From: Persephonella sp.
GTDB lineage: Bacteria; Aquificota; Aquificia; Aquificales; Hydrogenothermaceae
Assembly (NCBI GenBank): GCA_003978485.1
Contig: QNZF01000028.1
Coordinates: forward strand, 1 to 42,706
Length of the DNA: 42,706 bases
Reading direction: 5' to 3'
The translations under genes and the position numbers were made by a program. Of this stretch, positions 16,690 through 26,224 are shown piece after piece (within the stretch, counting starts at the first letter, position 1; each line of letters begins with the position of its first letter). Under the pieces are notes generated by a model that made no database searches, was not told where the DNA came from, and worked only from the letters and a program-made list of their open reading frames with translations.

Positions 16690-16718
16690 TTTAAAATTGG
16701 GAGAAAACATATTATAAT
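16690..16718 (+). promoter_or_regulatory. Possible promoter of the rpmJ-rplQ operon
   Basis: TTTAAA (16690-16695), 17-base spacer, TATAAT (16713-16718). A leader of about 65 bases would precede rpmJ, long enough for feedback regulation, though I see no clear pseudoknot or hairpin in it. Confidence 0.4.
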
Positions 16719-16788
16719 ATTATTTTGTTTTATACTGTTTAATGAATTTTAAATTTTCTTCGTATAGAACAAATGGAGGTTTTTAATA

Positions 16789-16902
16789 ATGAAGGTAAGA
16801 GCATCTGTAAAAAAGAGATGTGAAAAATGTAGAATAATTAGAAGGAAAGGTAAAGTAATGGTTATTTGTGAAAATCCTAAACATAAACAAAGACAAGGTT
16901 AA
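16789..16902 (+). CDS. rpmJ: Ribosomal protein L36
   Basis: 37 residues, [14 protein letters not shown]-, with the zinc-ribbon ligands C11, C14, C27 and H32 all kept (C-x2-C ... C-x4-H), so it is the zinc-binding form. It belongs to the large subunit. The ATG at 16789 has a strong ribosome site (tggaggt). It leads the alpha operon, 12 bases before rpsM. Confidence 0.97.
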   Translation: MKVRASVKKRCEKCRIIRRKGKVMVICENPKHKQRQG

Positions 16903-16914
16903 GGAGGTTTTTAA

Positions 16915-17277
16915 ATGGCTCGTATTGCAGGTGTAGATTTACCAGACAGAAAAAGGTTAGAAATAGCTTTAACTTATATCTACGGAATTGGTAAGACTAG
17001 AGCAAAAGAAATTTTAGAAAAAACTGGTATTGATGGTATGAAAAGAGTTGGTGAACTTACACCAGATGAGTTGAATACTATAAGAAAGTTTATAGAGCAG
17101 AACTACAAAGTTGAAGGTGATTTAAGAAGAGAAGTTGCAGTTAACATAAAAAAACTTATGGACATAGGTTGTTATAGGGGAATTAGACATAGGTTAGGTT
17201 TACCTGTTAGAGGTCAAAGAACAAAAACTAATGCTAGAACTAGAAGAAAAGCTACAGGAAGAATTAAGAAAAAATAG
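16915..17277 (+). CDS. rpsM: Ribosomal protein S13
   Basis: 120 residues, starting [21 protein letters not shown], with the helix-two-turn-helix [12 protein letters not shown] and the basic tail [22 protein letters not shown], which contacts tRNA and the subunit bridge. Head of the 30S subunit. Standard position between rpmJ and rpsK. Confidence 0.98.
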   Translation: MARIAGVDLPDRKRLEIALTYIYGIGKTRAKEILEKTGIDGMKRVGELTPDELNTIRKFIEQNYKVEGDLRREVAVNIKKLMDIGCYRGIRHRLGLPVRGQRTKTNARTRRKATGRIKKK

Positions 17278-17297
17278 GTTAGGAGGATTTTGGAAAT

Positions 17298-17690
17298 ATG
17301 GCAAGAAGAAAAAAAGGTGGTAAGAAAAAAGTTAAAAGAACTGTTCCTTATGGAATTGCACATATTCAGGCAACTTTTAATAACACAATCATAACAATAA
17401 CTGATAAGGAAGGTAATGTTTTAACCTGGGCTTCAGGTGGAACGGAAGGATTTAAAGGTACAAGAAAATCAACTCCTTATGCAGCACAGAAAGCTGCGGA
17501 GAAAGCGGCAAAAAGGGCAATAGATGAATTTGGAATGAAAGATGTTGAAGTTTGGGTAAAAGGACCAGGTGCTGGAAGAGAAACTGCTATAAAAACTATT
17601 CAGGCGGCAGGTTTAAATGTTAAGGTAATAAAGGATGTTACTCCTATACCTCACAACGGTTGTAGACCACCAGCTAAAAGGAGGGTTTAA
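17298..17690 (+). CDS. rpsK: Ribosomal protein S11
   Basis: 130 residues with the conserved blocks [45 protein letters not shown] and the C-terminal [18 protein letters not shown]. It sits in the 30S platform near the mRNA exit. The ribosome site aggagg is 12 bases before the ATG. Confidence 0.98.
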   Translation: MARRKKGGKKKVKRTVPYGIAHIQATFNNTIITITDKEGNVLTWASGGTEGFKGTRKSTPYAAQKAAEKAAKRAIDEFGMKDVEVWVKGPGAGRETAIKTIQAAGLNVKVIKDVTPIPHNGCRPPAKRRV

Positions 17691-17693
17691 TCT

Positions 17694-18323
17694 ATGGGTA
17701 GATATTTAGGTCCATTAACAAGAGTTAGCAGAAGATTGGGTGTATTTGTTGGAGGAAGTTTAAAAGCTTTTAATAAAAGAAACTTTCCACCGGGACAACA
17801 CGGTAGAACTCAAGGTAGAAAGAGAAAACTTTCTGATTATGCAATCCGTCTTCAAGAAAAACAGAAATTAAGATATTTATACGGTGGTTTAAGGGAAGGA
17901 CAGTTTAAAAGATATTTTGACGAAGCGGCAAGAATTGCAGGTAATAAAGGTGGAAATACAGGGGAAATATTATTACAACTTTTAGAGAGAAGACTTGATA
18001 ATGTTGTTTATAGACTAGGATTTGCAAAAACTAGAAGACAGGCTAGACAAATGGTTGTACATGGACACTTCTTAGTTAATGGCAGAAGAGTTAACAAACC
18101 TGCCTATCAGGTGGATGTTGGAGATGTTATAGAATTAAGGGAAAAAAGTAAAAACTCTCCAGTATTTAAAGAGAATTTAGAAAATAAAGACCTTAGAACT
18201 GTTCCAGAGTGGTTAGAATTAGATAAAGAAAACTTTAAAGGTAGAGTTGTAGCATTACCTGAAAAAGTTGAGTTAGAGATACCTGTAGACGTTCAGCTAA
18301 TTATTGAGTACTACTCTGGATAA
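17694..18323 (+). CDS. rpsD: Ribosomal protein S4
   Basis: 209 residues. A primary 16S binder and, in many bacteria, translational repressor of its own operon. The S4 RNA-binding domain is present (ERRLDNVVYRLGFAKTRRQARQMVVHGHFLVNGRRVN). The N-terminal zinc cysteines of some S4 proteins are absent, so this is a zinc-free form. Three bases separate it from rpsK; the ribosome site (aggagg) is inside the rpsK end. Confidence 0.98.
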   Translation: MGRYLGPLTRVSRRLGVFVGGSLKAFNKRNFPPGQHGRTQGRKRKLSDYAIRLQEKQKLRYLYGGLREGQFKRYFDEAARIAGNKGGNTGEILLQLLERRLDNVVYRLGFAKTRRQARQMVVHGHFLVNGRRVNKPAYQVDVGDVIELREKSKNSPVFKENLENKDLRTVPEWLELDKENFKGRVVALPEKVELEIPVDVQLIIEYYSG

Positions 18324-18349
18324 ACTAAATAAAGGAGGGAAAACTACCT

Positions 18350-19324
18350 ATGCCCTTTTTAGATTTCAAATTTCCCGAAAAGATATACTGGGATGAAGGA
18401 ACAAAAACAGATAAATTCGGAAGATTGTATGTAGAGCCTTTGGAGAGAGGTTACGGAATAACAATAGGCAATGCATTAAGAAGAGTTTTGCTATCATCTT
18501 TAGAAAGTGGAGCTATAACATATGTGAGAATACAAAATGTAGCACATGAATTTACCACAATAGATGGTGTTATAGAAGATGTATCAGAAATAGTTTTAAA
18601 TTTAAAACAGATAAAATTTAAAATGGATGAGAATATAGAAAGTGATTACGCTATCCTTGAATTTCAAGGACCTGGAGAAATAAAAGCTAAAGATATAAAA
18701 TTACCACCGGGGATAGAGGTAGTTAATCCAGATATACATATTGCAACAGTCGATGGAAATGTTGAAATAAAAATGGAGTTTAAAATAGAAAAAGGTAGGG
18801 GGTATGTTACAGTAGAGGAAATGGAGAAGCCTACAACTATCGGTTGGATACCTATAGATACTGCATTCTCTCCAATAAAAAGATGTACTTATAAAGTAGA
18901 GCCAAAGAGGGTAGAAGAAAAAACTTACGAAAGATTAATATTAGAATTTGAAACGGACGGAACAATAACTCCAGATGATGCTTTAAAAAAGGCTGTTGGA
19001 TTGTTGGTAAGACATTTTGAACTTTTATTAAATCCTACAATTATGAAAGTTGATGTCATTAAGAAAACTCAACCTGAAAGTATAACGGCTAAACTTGAGG
19101 CAGATAAGTTATCTCTAGCCATTGAAGAACTTGAAATATCCTCCCGTGCAACTAACACATTGAAAAAATTAGGTATAGAAACGATAGGTGATTTGGTAAA
19201 GAAAACTGAAGAGGATTTAAAAGAAGCTAAAAGTATAGGAAGAAAAGCTTTAAAAGAAATTAAAGAAGCTTTAGCGGAGTTAGGTTTATCTTTAGCACCA
19301 TCTCCAAATAAAAAGGAACAGTAA
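18350..19324 (+). CDS. rpoA: RNA polymerase alpha subunit
   Basis: 324 residues. The N-terminal assembly domain (GYGITIGNALRRVLLSSLESGAI, then the insert domain) spans about 1-230. A flexible linker follows, then the C-terminal DNA/activator-binding domain with helix-hairpin-helix repeats (SSRATNTLKKLGIETIGDLV, SIGRKALKEIKEALAELGLSL). Usual length and position. Confidence 0.98.
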   Translation: MPFLDFKFPEKIYWDEGTKTDKFGRLYVEPLERGYGITIGNALRRVLLSSLESGAITYVRIQNVAHEFTTIDGVIEDVSEIVLNLKQIKFKMDENIESDYAILEFQGPGEIKAKDIKLPPGIEVVNPDIHIATVDGNVEIKMEFKIEKGRGYVTVEEMEKPTTIGWIPIDTAFSPIKRCTYKVEPKRVEEKTYERLILEFETDGTITPDDALKKAVGLLVRHFELLLNPTIMKVDVIKKTQPESITAKLEADKLSLAIEELEISSRATNTLKKLGIETIGDLVKKTEEDLKEAKSIGRKALKEIKEALAELGLSLAPSPNKKEQ

Positions 19325-19342
19325 GGAGGTTGAAAGTAGGCA

Positions 19343-19720
19343 ATGAGACATAAAGTTAAAACTAAAAGTTTCAGCAGACCAAAGGAACAGAGAGAAGCTT
19401 TGTTTGTTAACTTAGCTTGTGAGCTTATAGAACATGGAAGGATAGAAACAACTTTAGCAAAAGCCAAATATTTGAGACCATTTGTAGAAAAGTTAATAAC
19501 TTTAGCAAAAAAACAAACAATTCACTCAAGAAGATTATTAAACTCTAGATTGAAAGGTAATACAAAGATAGCAACTAAACTTTTTAAAGAGATAGCTCCT
19601 TTATACAAGGATAGAAACGGCGGTTATACAAGGATTTATAAACTGGACAAGAGAAGAAGGGGAGATGACGCAGAACTTGCTATAATAGAGTTAGTAGATT
19701 ATCCATTTGAAAAAGAATAA
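19343..19720 (+). CDS. rplQ: Ribosomal protein L17
   Basis: 125 residues: MRHKVKTKSFSRPKEQREALF, then LACELIEHGRIETTLAKAK and the C-terminal block GGYTRIYKLDKRRRGDDAELAIIELV. Last ribosomal gene of the operon; the YggT gene starts two bases after its stop and is probably cotranscribed. Confidence 0.97.
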   Translation: MRHKVKTKSFSRPKEQREALFVNLACELIEHGRIETTLAKAKYLRPFVEKLITLAKKQTIHSRRLLNSRLKGNTKIATKLFKEIAPLYKDRNGGYTRIYKLDKRRRGDDAELAIIELVDYPFEKE

Positions 19721-19722
19721 GA

Positions 19723-20022
19723 ATGTTTATAATAGCTAATTTTTTAGATGCTCTGTCCACTATTGTGGACTTTGTCCTCTCTATTTATATGTGGATAATT
19801 TTAATATCTGCAGTTTTATCTTGGGTTAATCCTGACCCATACAATCCTATTGTAAGAACAATCAGGTCTTTGACTGAACCGGTTTATTCTAAAATAAGAA
19901 GATTTATTCCAACAGTTTATGGAAATATAGATTTTGCACCTGTTATAGTTCTCTTAATAATAATGTTTTTAAAAATTTTCTTGGTAAAAACACTACACCA
20001 ATTGGCTTCTAAACTTTACTAA
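19723..20022 (+). CDS. yggT: YggT-family membrane protein
   Basis: 99 residues, two membrane segments (about 5-30 and 72-92) and the family signature SWVNPDPYNPIVRTIRSLTEPVYSKIRRFIP between them. YggT proteins are linked to osmotic tolerance, and in Gram-positives and plastids to division-associated membrane organisation; the exact function here is unknown. No separate ribosome site; probably coupled to rplQ. Confidence 0.88.
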   Translation: MFIIANFLDALSTIVDFVLSIYMWIILISAVLSWVNPDPYNPIVRTIRSLTEPVYSKIRRFIPTVYGNIDFAPVIVLLIIMFLKIFLVKTLHQLASKLY

Positions 20023-20044
20023 TAAGGTATGAGGTATTATAAAA

Positions 20045-21163
20045 TTGAATTTGGATGCTATTTTAATAGAGGCTTTAAAGAGAAAGGCTTCTGATATACA
20101 TTTAAAGGTAAATTCTCCACCTATAATAAGGGTTAGTAGACATATAGAAAAATTACCTTTAAAACCTTTAACAGTTGATAATATACTTTCATTTGTTAAG
20201 CAGGTTGTAAAAAGCCAAAAAAAACTTCAAGAGCTTGTTGAGAATGGTGAATTAGATATTTCTTATTCAATACCTAAAGTTAGCAGATTTAGAGTTAATA
20301 TATACAGACAGAGGGGTACATACGCTTTTGCTTTCAGAGTATTAAAAAATAAAATACCTAAAATAGAAGAACTTAATTTACCTTTAAAACTAAAAGAAAT
20401 AGCCTTAGAGCCAAGAGGTTTAGTTTTAGTAACTGGTCCCACCGGTTCAGGTAAATCTACCACATTAGCATCAATGATAGATTACAGAAATGAAAATGTT
20501 AACGACGTAATTATTACTATAGAAGACCCTATTGAGTATATCTATCAAGATAAAAAATGTTATATTGTCCAAAGGGAGATAGGTTTGGATACAAACAGTT
20601 TTTCTTCAGCTTTAAGGGCGGCATTAAGGGAAGACCCTGATGTTATACTCGTTGGAGAGATGAGAGACTTAGAAACTATAGAGATAGCTTTAAGAGCTGC
20701 AGAAACAGGACACTTAGTTTTTTCAACTTTACATACACAAGATGCTAAGGACACATTAAACAGAATTATAGATATGTTCCCTGCAGAAGAGCAAAACCAT
20801 ATAAGAATAATGTTAGCTTCAACTTTGAAGGCAGTAATATCTCAAAGATTGATACCACGGAAAGATGGCAAGGGTGTTATACCTGCAATAGAAATATTGA
20901 TAAATGTAGGTGCTATATATGATGCCTTAATGGATGCGGATAAATTTGATGAAATTCCAGAGTTAATGGAAAAGGGAAGAAAACAGTATGGAACACAAAC
21001 ATTTGACCAAGCAATATATGATTTATATATGAATGAGTTGATAGATTATGAAAATGCTTTAAAATACGCAACAAATCCTGCAGATTTAGAATTAAAAATA
21101 AAAGGTATATCTACAGGCGATGATGAAGAGTTTGATTTTGGATTTAATCCAGATGGACATTAA
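20045..21163 (+). CDS. pilT: Type IV pilus retraction ATPase (PilT/PilU type)
   Basis: 372 residues, hexameric AAA-like motor that depolymerises pilin at the inner membrane. N-terminal PAS-like domain (SDIHLKVNSPPIIRV), Walker A GPTGSGKST (131-139), Asp box IITIEDPIEYIY, Walker B DPDVILVGEMRD and His box AAETGHLVFSTLHT. The C-terminal part (MEKGRKQYGTQTFDQAIYDLY) lacks the AIRNLIRE motif of classical PilT and looks more like PilU, so either name is possible. The start is TTG with gaggt 9 bases upstream. No other pilus gene is adjacent. Its end overlaps the convergent bioW by 4 bases. Confidence 0.9.
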   Translation: MNLDAILIEALKRKASDIHLKVNSPPIIRVSRHIEKLPLKPLTVDNILSFVKQVVKSQKKLQELVENGELDISYSIPKVSRFRVNIYRQRGTYAFAFRVLKNKIPKIEELNLPLKLKEIALEPRGLVLVTGPTGSGKSTTLASMIDYRNENVNDVIITIEDPIEYIYQDKKCYIVQREIGLDTNSFSSALRAALREDPDVILVGEMRDLETIEIALRAAETGHLVFSTLHTQDAKDTLNRIIDMFPAEEQNHIRIMLASTLKAVISQRLIPRKDGKGVIPAIEILINVGAIYDALMDADKFDEIPELMEKGRKQYGTQTFDQAIYDLYMNELIDYENALKYATNPADLELKIKGISTGDDEEFDFGFNPDGH

Positions 21164-21915
21164 ACACAAACATCTTTTATAAGAATAGGACAATTTTCCA
21201 GATAATCGTAAAGTTTGTATATATCTGTCTCATTTTTTACAAAATAAATCCTTCCGCCAAATTTATTGCCCATCCTTTTTAAAGGAGTAATTCTTAAATA
21301 TTTATTCTTAATAGCTAAGTATCCAGTTGTGTAATTATCTTCATCAGATATACAATACTCGGCGATAATGTTCTCATTTAGTAAATTTTTAGTGGAAATA
21401 GCTAAAGCGTCTAAAGTTCTCTCTGTATAACCTAATTTTTGTAATTTTTTTAATATATTTTCCCTACCAATAAAGTCTATGTTTCTAGTTCTAATTCCTC
21501 TATATTTATTTAACTCTATTCTCTCTCCTTTTTGATTAACAATCATTGCACCTCGCATATTCTCTCCATTTGGGGAAGCTCCATTATGAATTAAATCTAT
21601 CAAATGCTTTAAATCTCTTTTATCAATACCTGTAATATCTTTTAGAATATTTAAAACATATCTATTTGCTTCTTTATAATCGTTAAATTTAATATCTTCT
21701 ATACATAAGGTTTTTTCCACTACAATAGGTTTTAATTTTAACTTTTCAATTTTTATAGATATAAAATCTGCTTCATTCCGTCTAACTTTTTTTAGTATTT
21801 TTAAAACTGTTTCATCTATTTTATTCTCTTCAACAATCCTTTCTGCACCTGAGATATGTAAACCTTCTTTAGAAGAACGGGCTTTGATAGAAAATAATTT
21901 TGAAAAATCCAGCAT
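21160..21915 (-). CDS. bioW: 6-carboxyhexanoate-CoA ligase (pimeloyl-CoA synthetase)
   Basis: 251 residues. Conserved BioW blocks are visible in order: SSKEGLHISGAERIV (about 14-28), ENMRGAMIVNQKGERIELNKYRGIR, LDALAISTKN, then AEYCISDEDNYTTGYLAI and GNKFGGRIYFV. BioW activates pimelate with ATP and CoA to start biotin synthesis. No other bio gene is adjacent, so the pathway is scattered. No clear ribosome site precedes the ATG. It is convergent with, and overlaps, pilT by 4 bases. Confidence 0.9.
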   Translation of the reverse strand: MLDFSKLFSIKARSSKEGLHISGAERIVEENKIDETVLKILKKVRRNEADFISIKIEKLKLKPIVVEKTLCIEDIKFNDYKEANRYVLNILKDITGIDKRDLKHLIDLIHNGASPNGENMRGAMIVNQKGERIELNKYRGIRTRNIDFIGRENILKKLQKLGYTERTLDALAISTKNLLNENIIAEYCISDEDNYTTGYLAIKNKYLRITPLKRMGNKFGGRIYFVKNETDIYKLYDYLENCPILIKDVCV

Positions 21916-22044
21916 TTTTTAAACCGATAAAAAGTTCTTCTAATAATATTTAACTAAAAAATCCTATACAATCAAATAACTAGCGAATGCTAACCTTATT
22001 TAAAACAAGTTAAAATTTTTTAAAGATTTATAAGGAGCAAAAAA

Positions 22045-23376
22045 ATGTTTAACAGAAAAAAAATTAGTATGTTAACAGATTTATACGAGCTTACTATGGC
22101 TTACGTTTACTTTAAAACAAATGAAAATGGAAGAGCTGTTTTCAATTTTTATATCAGACCTACAGAAAAGAGAAATTTTTTTATATTTGCAGGATTGTAT
22201 GAACTTATAAAAAATATCCTAGAGATGAAATTTTATGATGAAGATATAGAATATTTAAAGAGCTTAAACAAATTTTCAGATGATTTTTTGGATTATTTAA
22301 AAAAGTTTAGATTTTCAGGTAATCTTTTTGCAGTTGATGAAGGAAGTATAGTTTTTCCAAATGAACCTCTAGTCCAGATAGAAGCACCTTTAGTAGAAGC
22401 ACAGATTATAGAAACATTTTTAATAAATAGTTTACAGCTTCCAATACTTATTGCTACAAAATCAGCTAGATGCTATACAGTTGCAAATAACAAAATATTA
22501 GTTGATTTCTCTTTAAGAAGAACTCAAGGATTTGATGCAGGTTTGAAAGTTGCCTACTCATCTTATATAGCAGGTTTTAATGGAACATCAAATATACTTG
22601 CTGGAGAACTTTATAAGATACCTGTATTTGGGACTATGGCACACTCTTTCATATTAGCATACGGAGATGAAGAGAAAGCTTTCAAAGAGTTTGCAAAACT
22701 TTATCCAAATGATACGGTTTTTTTAGTTGATACATTTAATACAGTTGAAGGTATAAAAAGGGCAGTTAAGGTTATAAAGGAGTTAGGTCTCAATAAACTT
22801 AAAGGAATAAGAATAGACAGTGGAGATTTGGTTGAACTGTCTAAAATAGGTAGGGAAATATTAGACATGGAAGGTTTTAAAGACAGTATTATTTTTGTAA
22901 GTGGTGGATTAAATGAGTATAAGATTGAAAAATTATTAAGGGAAGGGGCTAAAATTGATGGATTTGGAGTTGGAACTGAGTTAGGAGTATCTGCAGACTT
23001 ACCTTATTTAGACTGTGTTTACAAATTGGCAGAGTATAGAGGTAAACCAATAGCCAAATTTAGTAAAAATAAAACGACTTTCCCATATAAAAAACAGATT
23101 TACAGAGTTTATAGGGATGGATACATACATCAGGATACAGTTAGTCATTTTGATGAAAAACTGGAAGGAGAACCTTTAGTGAAACAGTTTATAAAAGATG
23201 GTAAATTGGTGGGAGACATACCGTCCATATCTAAGATAAGAGATTTCACTTTATCCCAAATAGAAACTTTACCACCTAACCTAAAAGACCTAAATAATTA
23301 TCATAAATTTTTACCTACGTTTACCCCTAAAATAATAAAAACAATAGAAGAGTTAAAGAAAAAGTATTTAAGTTAA
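22045..23376 (+). CDS. pncB: Nicotinate phosphoribosyltransferase
   Basis: 443 residues. It converts nicotinate and PRPP to nicotinate mononucleotide in NAD salvage. The N-terminal MLTDLYELTMAYVYF, the FSLRRTQG motif, the phosphorylatable His in GTMAHSF and the PRPP-site region GIRIDSGDL and GFGVGTELGVS are present. Ribosome site aaggagc. Stands alone. Confidence 0.95.
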   Translation: MFNRKKISMLTDLYELTMAYVYFKTNENGRAVFNFYIRPTEKRNFFIFAGLYELIKNILEMKFYDEDIEYLKSLNKFSDDFLDYLKKFRFSGNLFAVDEGSIVFPNEPLVQIEAPLVEAQIIETFLINSLQLPILIATKSARCYTVANNKILVDFSLRRTQGFDAGLKVAYSSYIAGFNGTSNILAGELYKIPVFGTMAHSFILAYGDEEKAFKEFAKLYPNDTVFLVDTFNTVEGIKRAVKVIKELGLNKLKGIRIDSGDLVELSKIGREILDMEGFKDSIIFVSGGLNEYKIEKLLREGAKIDGFGVGTELGVSADLPYLDCVYKLAEYRGKPIAKFSKNKTTFPYKKQIYRVYRDGYIHQDTVSHFDEKLEGEPLVKQFIKDGKLVGDIPSISKIRDFTLSQIETLPPNLKDLNNYHKFLPTFTPKIIKTIEELKKKYLS

Positions 23377-23437
23377 GTTTTTCACTTATTTTTCATTAAT
23401 TAAACTAAAAGTTATTATTATGTAAAGTTTAGAAAGG

Positions 23438-23893
23438 TTAAATTACCTCTTTAACCTCTATAAGTTCTTCAAGTTCTTCTATGTCCAGTTCTTCTTCATT
23501 TTCCTTTTTTATTTTTTCTAAAATACTTTTTGAAACGTATATTGGAGAATTACATCTCAAGGCTATATTTATAGCATCACTTGGTCTTGCATCAATATTA
23601 AATATCTCTCCATTTAGTCTTATTTCTATGTTTGCATAAAAAATTCCATCTTTCATATCAGAAATAACTATCCTATTTACAGCAACGTTTAAAGTGTCAA
23701 GGATATTTCTTACAAGGTCATAAGTTAAAGGTCTAGGTTTTTTTACTTTTTCCAACTCTAGGGCTATAGAATTTCCTTCAAAATTACCAATTCTTAAAGG
23801 AAGTATATCGTTTGTTTCTTTACCTTTTAAAACTAAAATTGGCATTTGGGTAAAAGGGTCTACAGTAATCCCTTTTACATACATTTCAATCAT
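23438..23893 (-). CDS. Bifunctional nuclease family protein (DUF151)
   Basis: 151 residues. The BFN/DUF151 domain spans 1-130, with LPLRIGNFEGNSIALELEKVKKPRPLTYDLV and DARPSDAINIALRCNSPIYVS typical of the family. Some members degrade DNA/RNA, but the cellular role in thermophiles is unknown. The C-terminus is very Glu-rich. It follows miaB by 16 bases and has a strong ribosome site (aggaggc), so the two form one transcript. Confidence 0.88.
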   Translation of the reverse strand: MIEMYVKGITVDPFTQMPILVLKGKETNDILPLRIGNFEGNSIALELEKVKKPRPLTYDLVRNILDTLNVAVNRIVISDMKDGIFYANIEIRLNGEIFNIDARPSDAINIALRCNSPIYVSKSILEKIKKENEEELDIEELEELIEVKEVI

Positions 23894-23909
23894 TTTTCAC
23901 AGCCTCCTA

Positions 23910-25217
23910 TTATTTTATTAATACTCCCTCTAAAGAGTATCTGTTTGCCTTCGTAATTCTAGTTAACACAAGTTTACCTAATAAAGTATTCCTTCCTTCA
24001 AAATAAACAAGTTTATTCGTCCTTGTCCTACCAACCAGTTTTCCGTCCTTTTCCTCCTCAACTAAAACTTCAACCTCTTTATTTTCATAAGCTAAATTTT
24101 TCTTAAATGATATTTCCTTTTGAAGTTGTATTAAATCGTTTAATCTTTTACTTATCTCTTTTGGGTCTTCAGTCTGTTCCATCTCTGCGGCAGGAGTACC
24201 CGGTCTGGGAGAGTATTTGAATGAGAATACTTGGTCATACTCAACTTCTTTTAATACCTTTATCGTTTCCAAATAATCCTCATATGTTTCACCGGGGAAA
24301 CCTACAATTATATCTGTTGATAAAGCTATATTAGGTATATACTTCTTTAATAGCTCTATCTTTTCTAAATACTCTTTCTGGGTGTATCCCCTGTCCATTG
24401 CTTTTAAAATTCTGTCTGAACCTGCCTGTATAGGTAAGTGTAGATACTCGCAAACCTGTGGAATATCAGCCATAGCTTTTATTATATCTTCATCTAAATC
24501 TCTCGGATGCCCTGTTGTAAATCTTATCCTTTCAACACCTTCCACATTCGCAACTGCATACAACAACTCCCAAAACTTAACATCTCCCAAATCTTTACCG
24601 TAAGCTGTAACATTTTGACCTAATAGATGTATCTCCTTAACTCCATCATCAACTAACTCTTTAACTTCCCGTAAAATATCTCCTAATCTTCTACTTCTTT
24701 CTTTACCTCTCGTATATGGCACTATACAGTAGGTGCACTTTTTATCACAACCTCTTATAACTGTAAGGTAAGCAGTGTATTTGTTTTCCCTAACAGTCGG
24801 ATATTTATCTAACTCTGTTTCCCTTTCATCTATCTCTTCCAAAATCTCAACAGCTTTATTTCCCTTTAGAGCCTCATCTAAAAGTTGAGGTAAATGGTGT
24901 ATATTTGTAGTTCCGAAAACCATATCTAAATATGGTGCTTTCTGCAATAACTCATATCCAGCCCTTTGGGCTAAACAACCACAAACACCTATAACAGCAT
25001 TCGGATTTTTCTTTTTAACCTTTTTAAACTCACCTAATGCAGATAAAACCTTTTGGTCTGGTTTCTCCCTTACTGAACAGGTATTAACAAGTATTACATC
25101 TGCCTCTTCCCAATTTGTAGTTGGCTCATAACCGAGATGTTTTAATATCCCAGCCATCTTTTGACTGTCGTTAACATTCATCTGACAACCAAATGTTTTT
25201 ATATAAAACTTCTTCAT
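23910..25217 (-). CDS. miaB: tRNA-2-methylthio-N6-dimethylallyladenosine synthase MiaB
   Basis: 435 residues. It adds the methylthio group to i6A37 of tRNAs reading UNN codons. The N-terminal UPF0004 domain has three Cys (GCQMN, NTCSV, GVCGC) for the second cluster; the radical SAM domain has RGCDKKCTYCIVPYTRG (C-x3-C-x2-C); the C-terminal TRAM domain covers the last 65 residues. NDSQKM and HLPIQAGSDRIL are family blocks. Upstream on the minus strand of the BFN gene. Confidence 0.96.
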   Translation of the reverse strand: MKKFYIKTFGCQMNVNDSQKMAGILKHLGYEPTTNWEEADVILVNTCSVREKPDQKVLSALGEFKKVKKKNPNAVIGVCGCLAQRAGYELLQKAPYLDMVFGTTNIHHLPQLLDEALKGNKAVEILEEIDERETELDKYPTVRENKYTAYLTVIRGCDKKCTYCIVPYTRGKERSRRLGDILREVKELVDDGVKEIHLLGQNVTAYGKDLGDVKFWELLYAVANVEGVERIRFTTGHPRDLDEDIIKAMADIPQVCEYLHLPIQAGSDRILKAMDRGYTQKEYLEKIELLKKYIPNIALSTDIIVGFPGETYEDYLETIKVLKEVEYDQVFSFKYSPRPGTPAAEMEQTEDPKEISKRLNDLIQLQKEISFKKNLAYENKEVEVLVEEEKDGKLVGRTRTNKLVYFEGRNTLLGKLVLTRITKANRYSLEGVLIK

Positions 25218-25312
25218 TTAAACAACCCCATTTTATTTATTCCTTTCAAAACTTTTTAAGATATATGAAATTTAAAAAATTTTCTGTGATGTTTGTTATT
25301 ACTTTAGAATTA

Positions 25313-26095
25313 TTAAGATAACTTATCAACAATTTCCGATAAAGACTTTACAATTAAATCAGGTTTAAAATCTTCTGTAATATCTTTTACCTTATACTTA
25401 CCTGTAGTTATAAATATAGTGAAAATACCCATATCTTTAAATGGTTTTAAATCTGTAAATAAATCATCACTTACTATTCCTAATTTATTCTTAGGGGTAT
25501 CTTTAAAATATTCAAAAAGCTTTTTATTATACTCATCACTATTTTTTCCAAAATGGATATAATCTTTTTTAGTTGCATTACTAAACATACTGGCTACAGA
25601 ACCTACACCGGGAAAGAGTAAACCGTCGTCATCTTTTGTAATAAGATTTTTATTTAAAGCTAAAATTTCGGCATTATTCTCTTTTATTGATGTGGTGGCA
25701 ATCTTCATCTTTTCAAAATTAAAATCTTTATCCTGTCCAATAACGACTGCTTTAACTTCTGTTGAGTTTTTTACAGTAAAACCTTCTGATATAAAGAAGC
25801 TTTTTAATTCTTCTGAACCTATTACAAATAGTTCTTTTAAATCTTTTTTTCTTAAATAATCCGGAATAACTAACAAAGGAGTTATTATCTCATCTTTATC
25901 TATTTTGATACCGTTTTTATTTAATTTCTTTACAAGGTTATCAGGAGTGTAAAGGGAGTTGTTAGTTGCAATTTTAAACTTAATATTTTTTTTCCTTAAA
26001 AAACTTATAAAATCTTGACTGTCTGGAAAAGGTGTTAAGGCTTTATCTTTAGTCAAAACACCGTCTAAGTCTATTATTAAACCTTTTATATCCAT
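25313..26095 (-). CDS. HAD-superfamily phosphatase, NagD/AraL-like
   Basis: 260 residues from the ATG at 26095 (a start at 26119 adds 8 residues). Motif I LIIDLDGVL (nucleophile Asp at about residue 8, acid Asp at 10), motif II IATNNS, a C2-type cap in the middle (DYLRKKDLKELFVIGSE...VVIGQD) and motif IV GIVSDDLFTDLKPFKDMG. Class IIA HAD enzymes dephosphorylate sugar or nucleotide phosphates; the substrate is unknown. The alignment of DLDG near the start supports the shorter form. Single gene, divergent from the PpiD-like gene. Confidence 0.84.
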   Translation of the reverse strand: MDIKGLIIDLDGVLTKDKALTPFPDSQDFISFLRKKNIKFKIATNNSLYTPDNLVKKLNKNGIKIDKDEIITPLLVIPDYLRKKDLKELFVIGSEELKSFFISEGFTVKNSTEVKAVVIGQDKDFNFEKMKIATTSIKENNAEILALNKNLITKDDDGLLFPGVGSVASMFSNATKKDYIHFGKNSDEYNKKLFEYFKDTPKNKLGIVSDDLFTDLKPFKDMGIFTIFITTGKYKVKDITEDFKPDLIVKSLSEIVDKLS

Positions 26096-26224
26096 TTCTA
26101 ACCAAGTTATCTTTATCATTTTATTTTTTAATTATATCCAAATTTTTAAAACATATATATCTCAAAGAATTTTTGGTTAAAATAACTAAGGTTAAAAGTT
26201 TAAATTATTGGGAGATAAGCTTTA

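Noticed and set aside
19069-19467. 132-codon minus-strand frame over rpoA/rplQ
   Set aside because: Antisense to two certain genes with no ribosome site; composition typical of a shadow frame.
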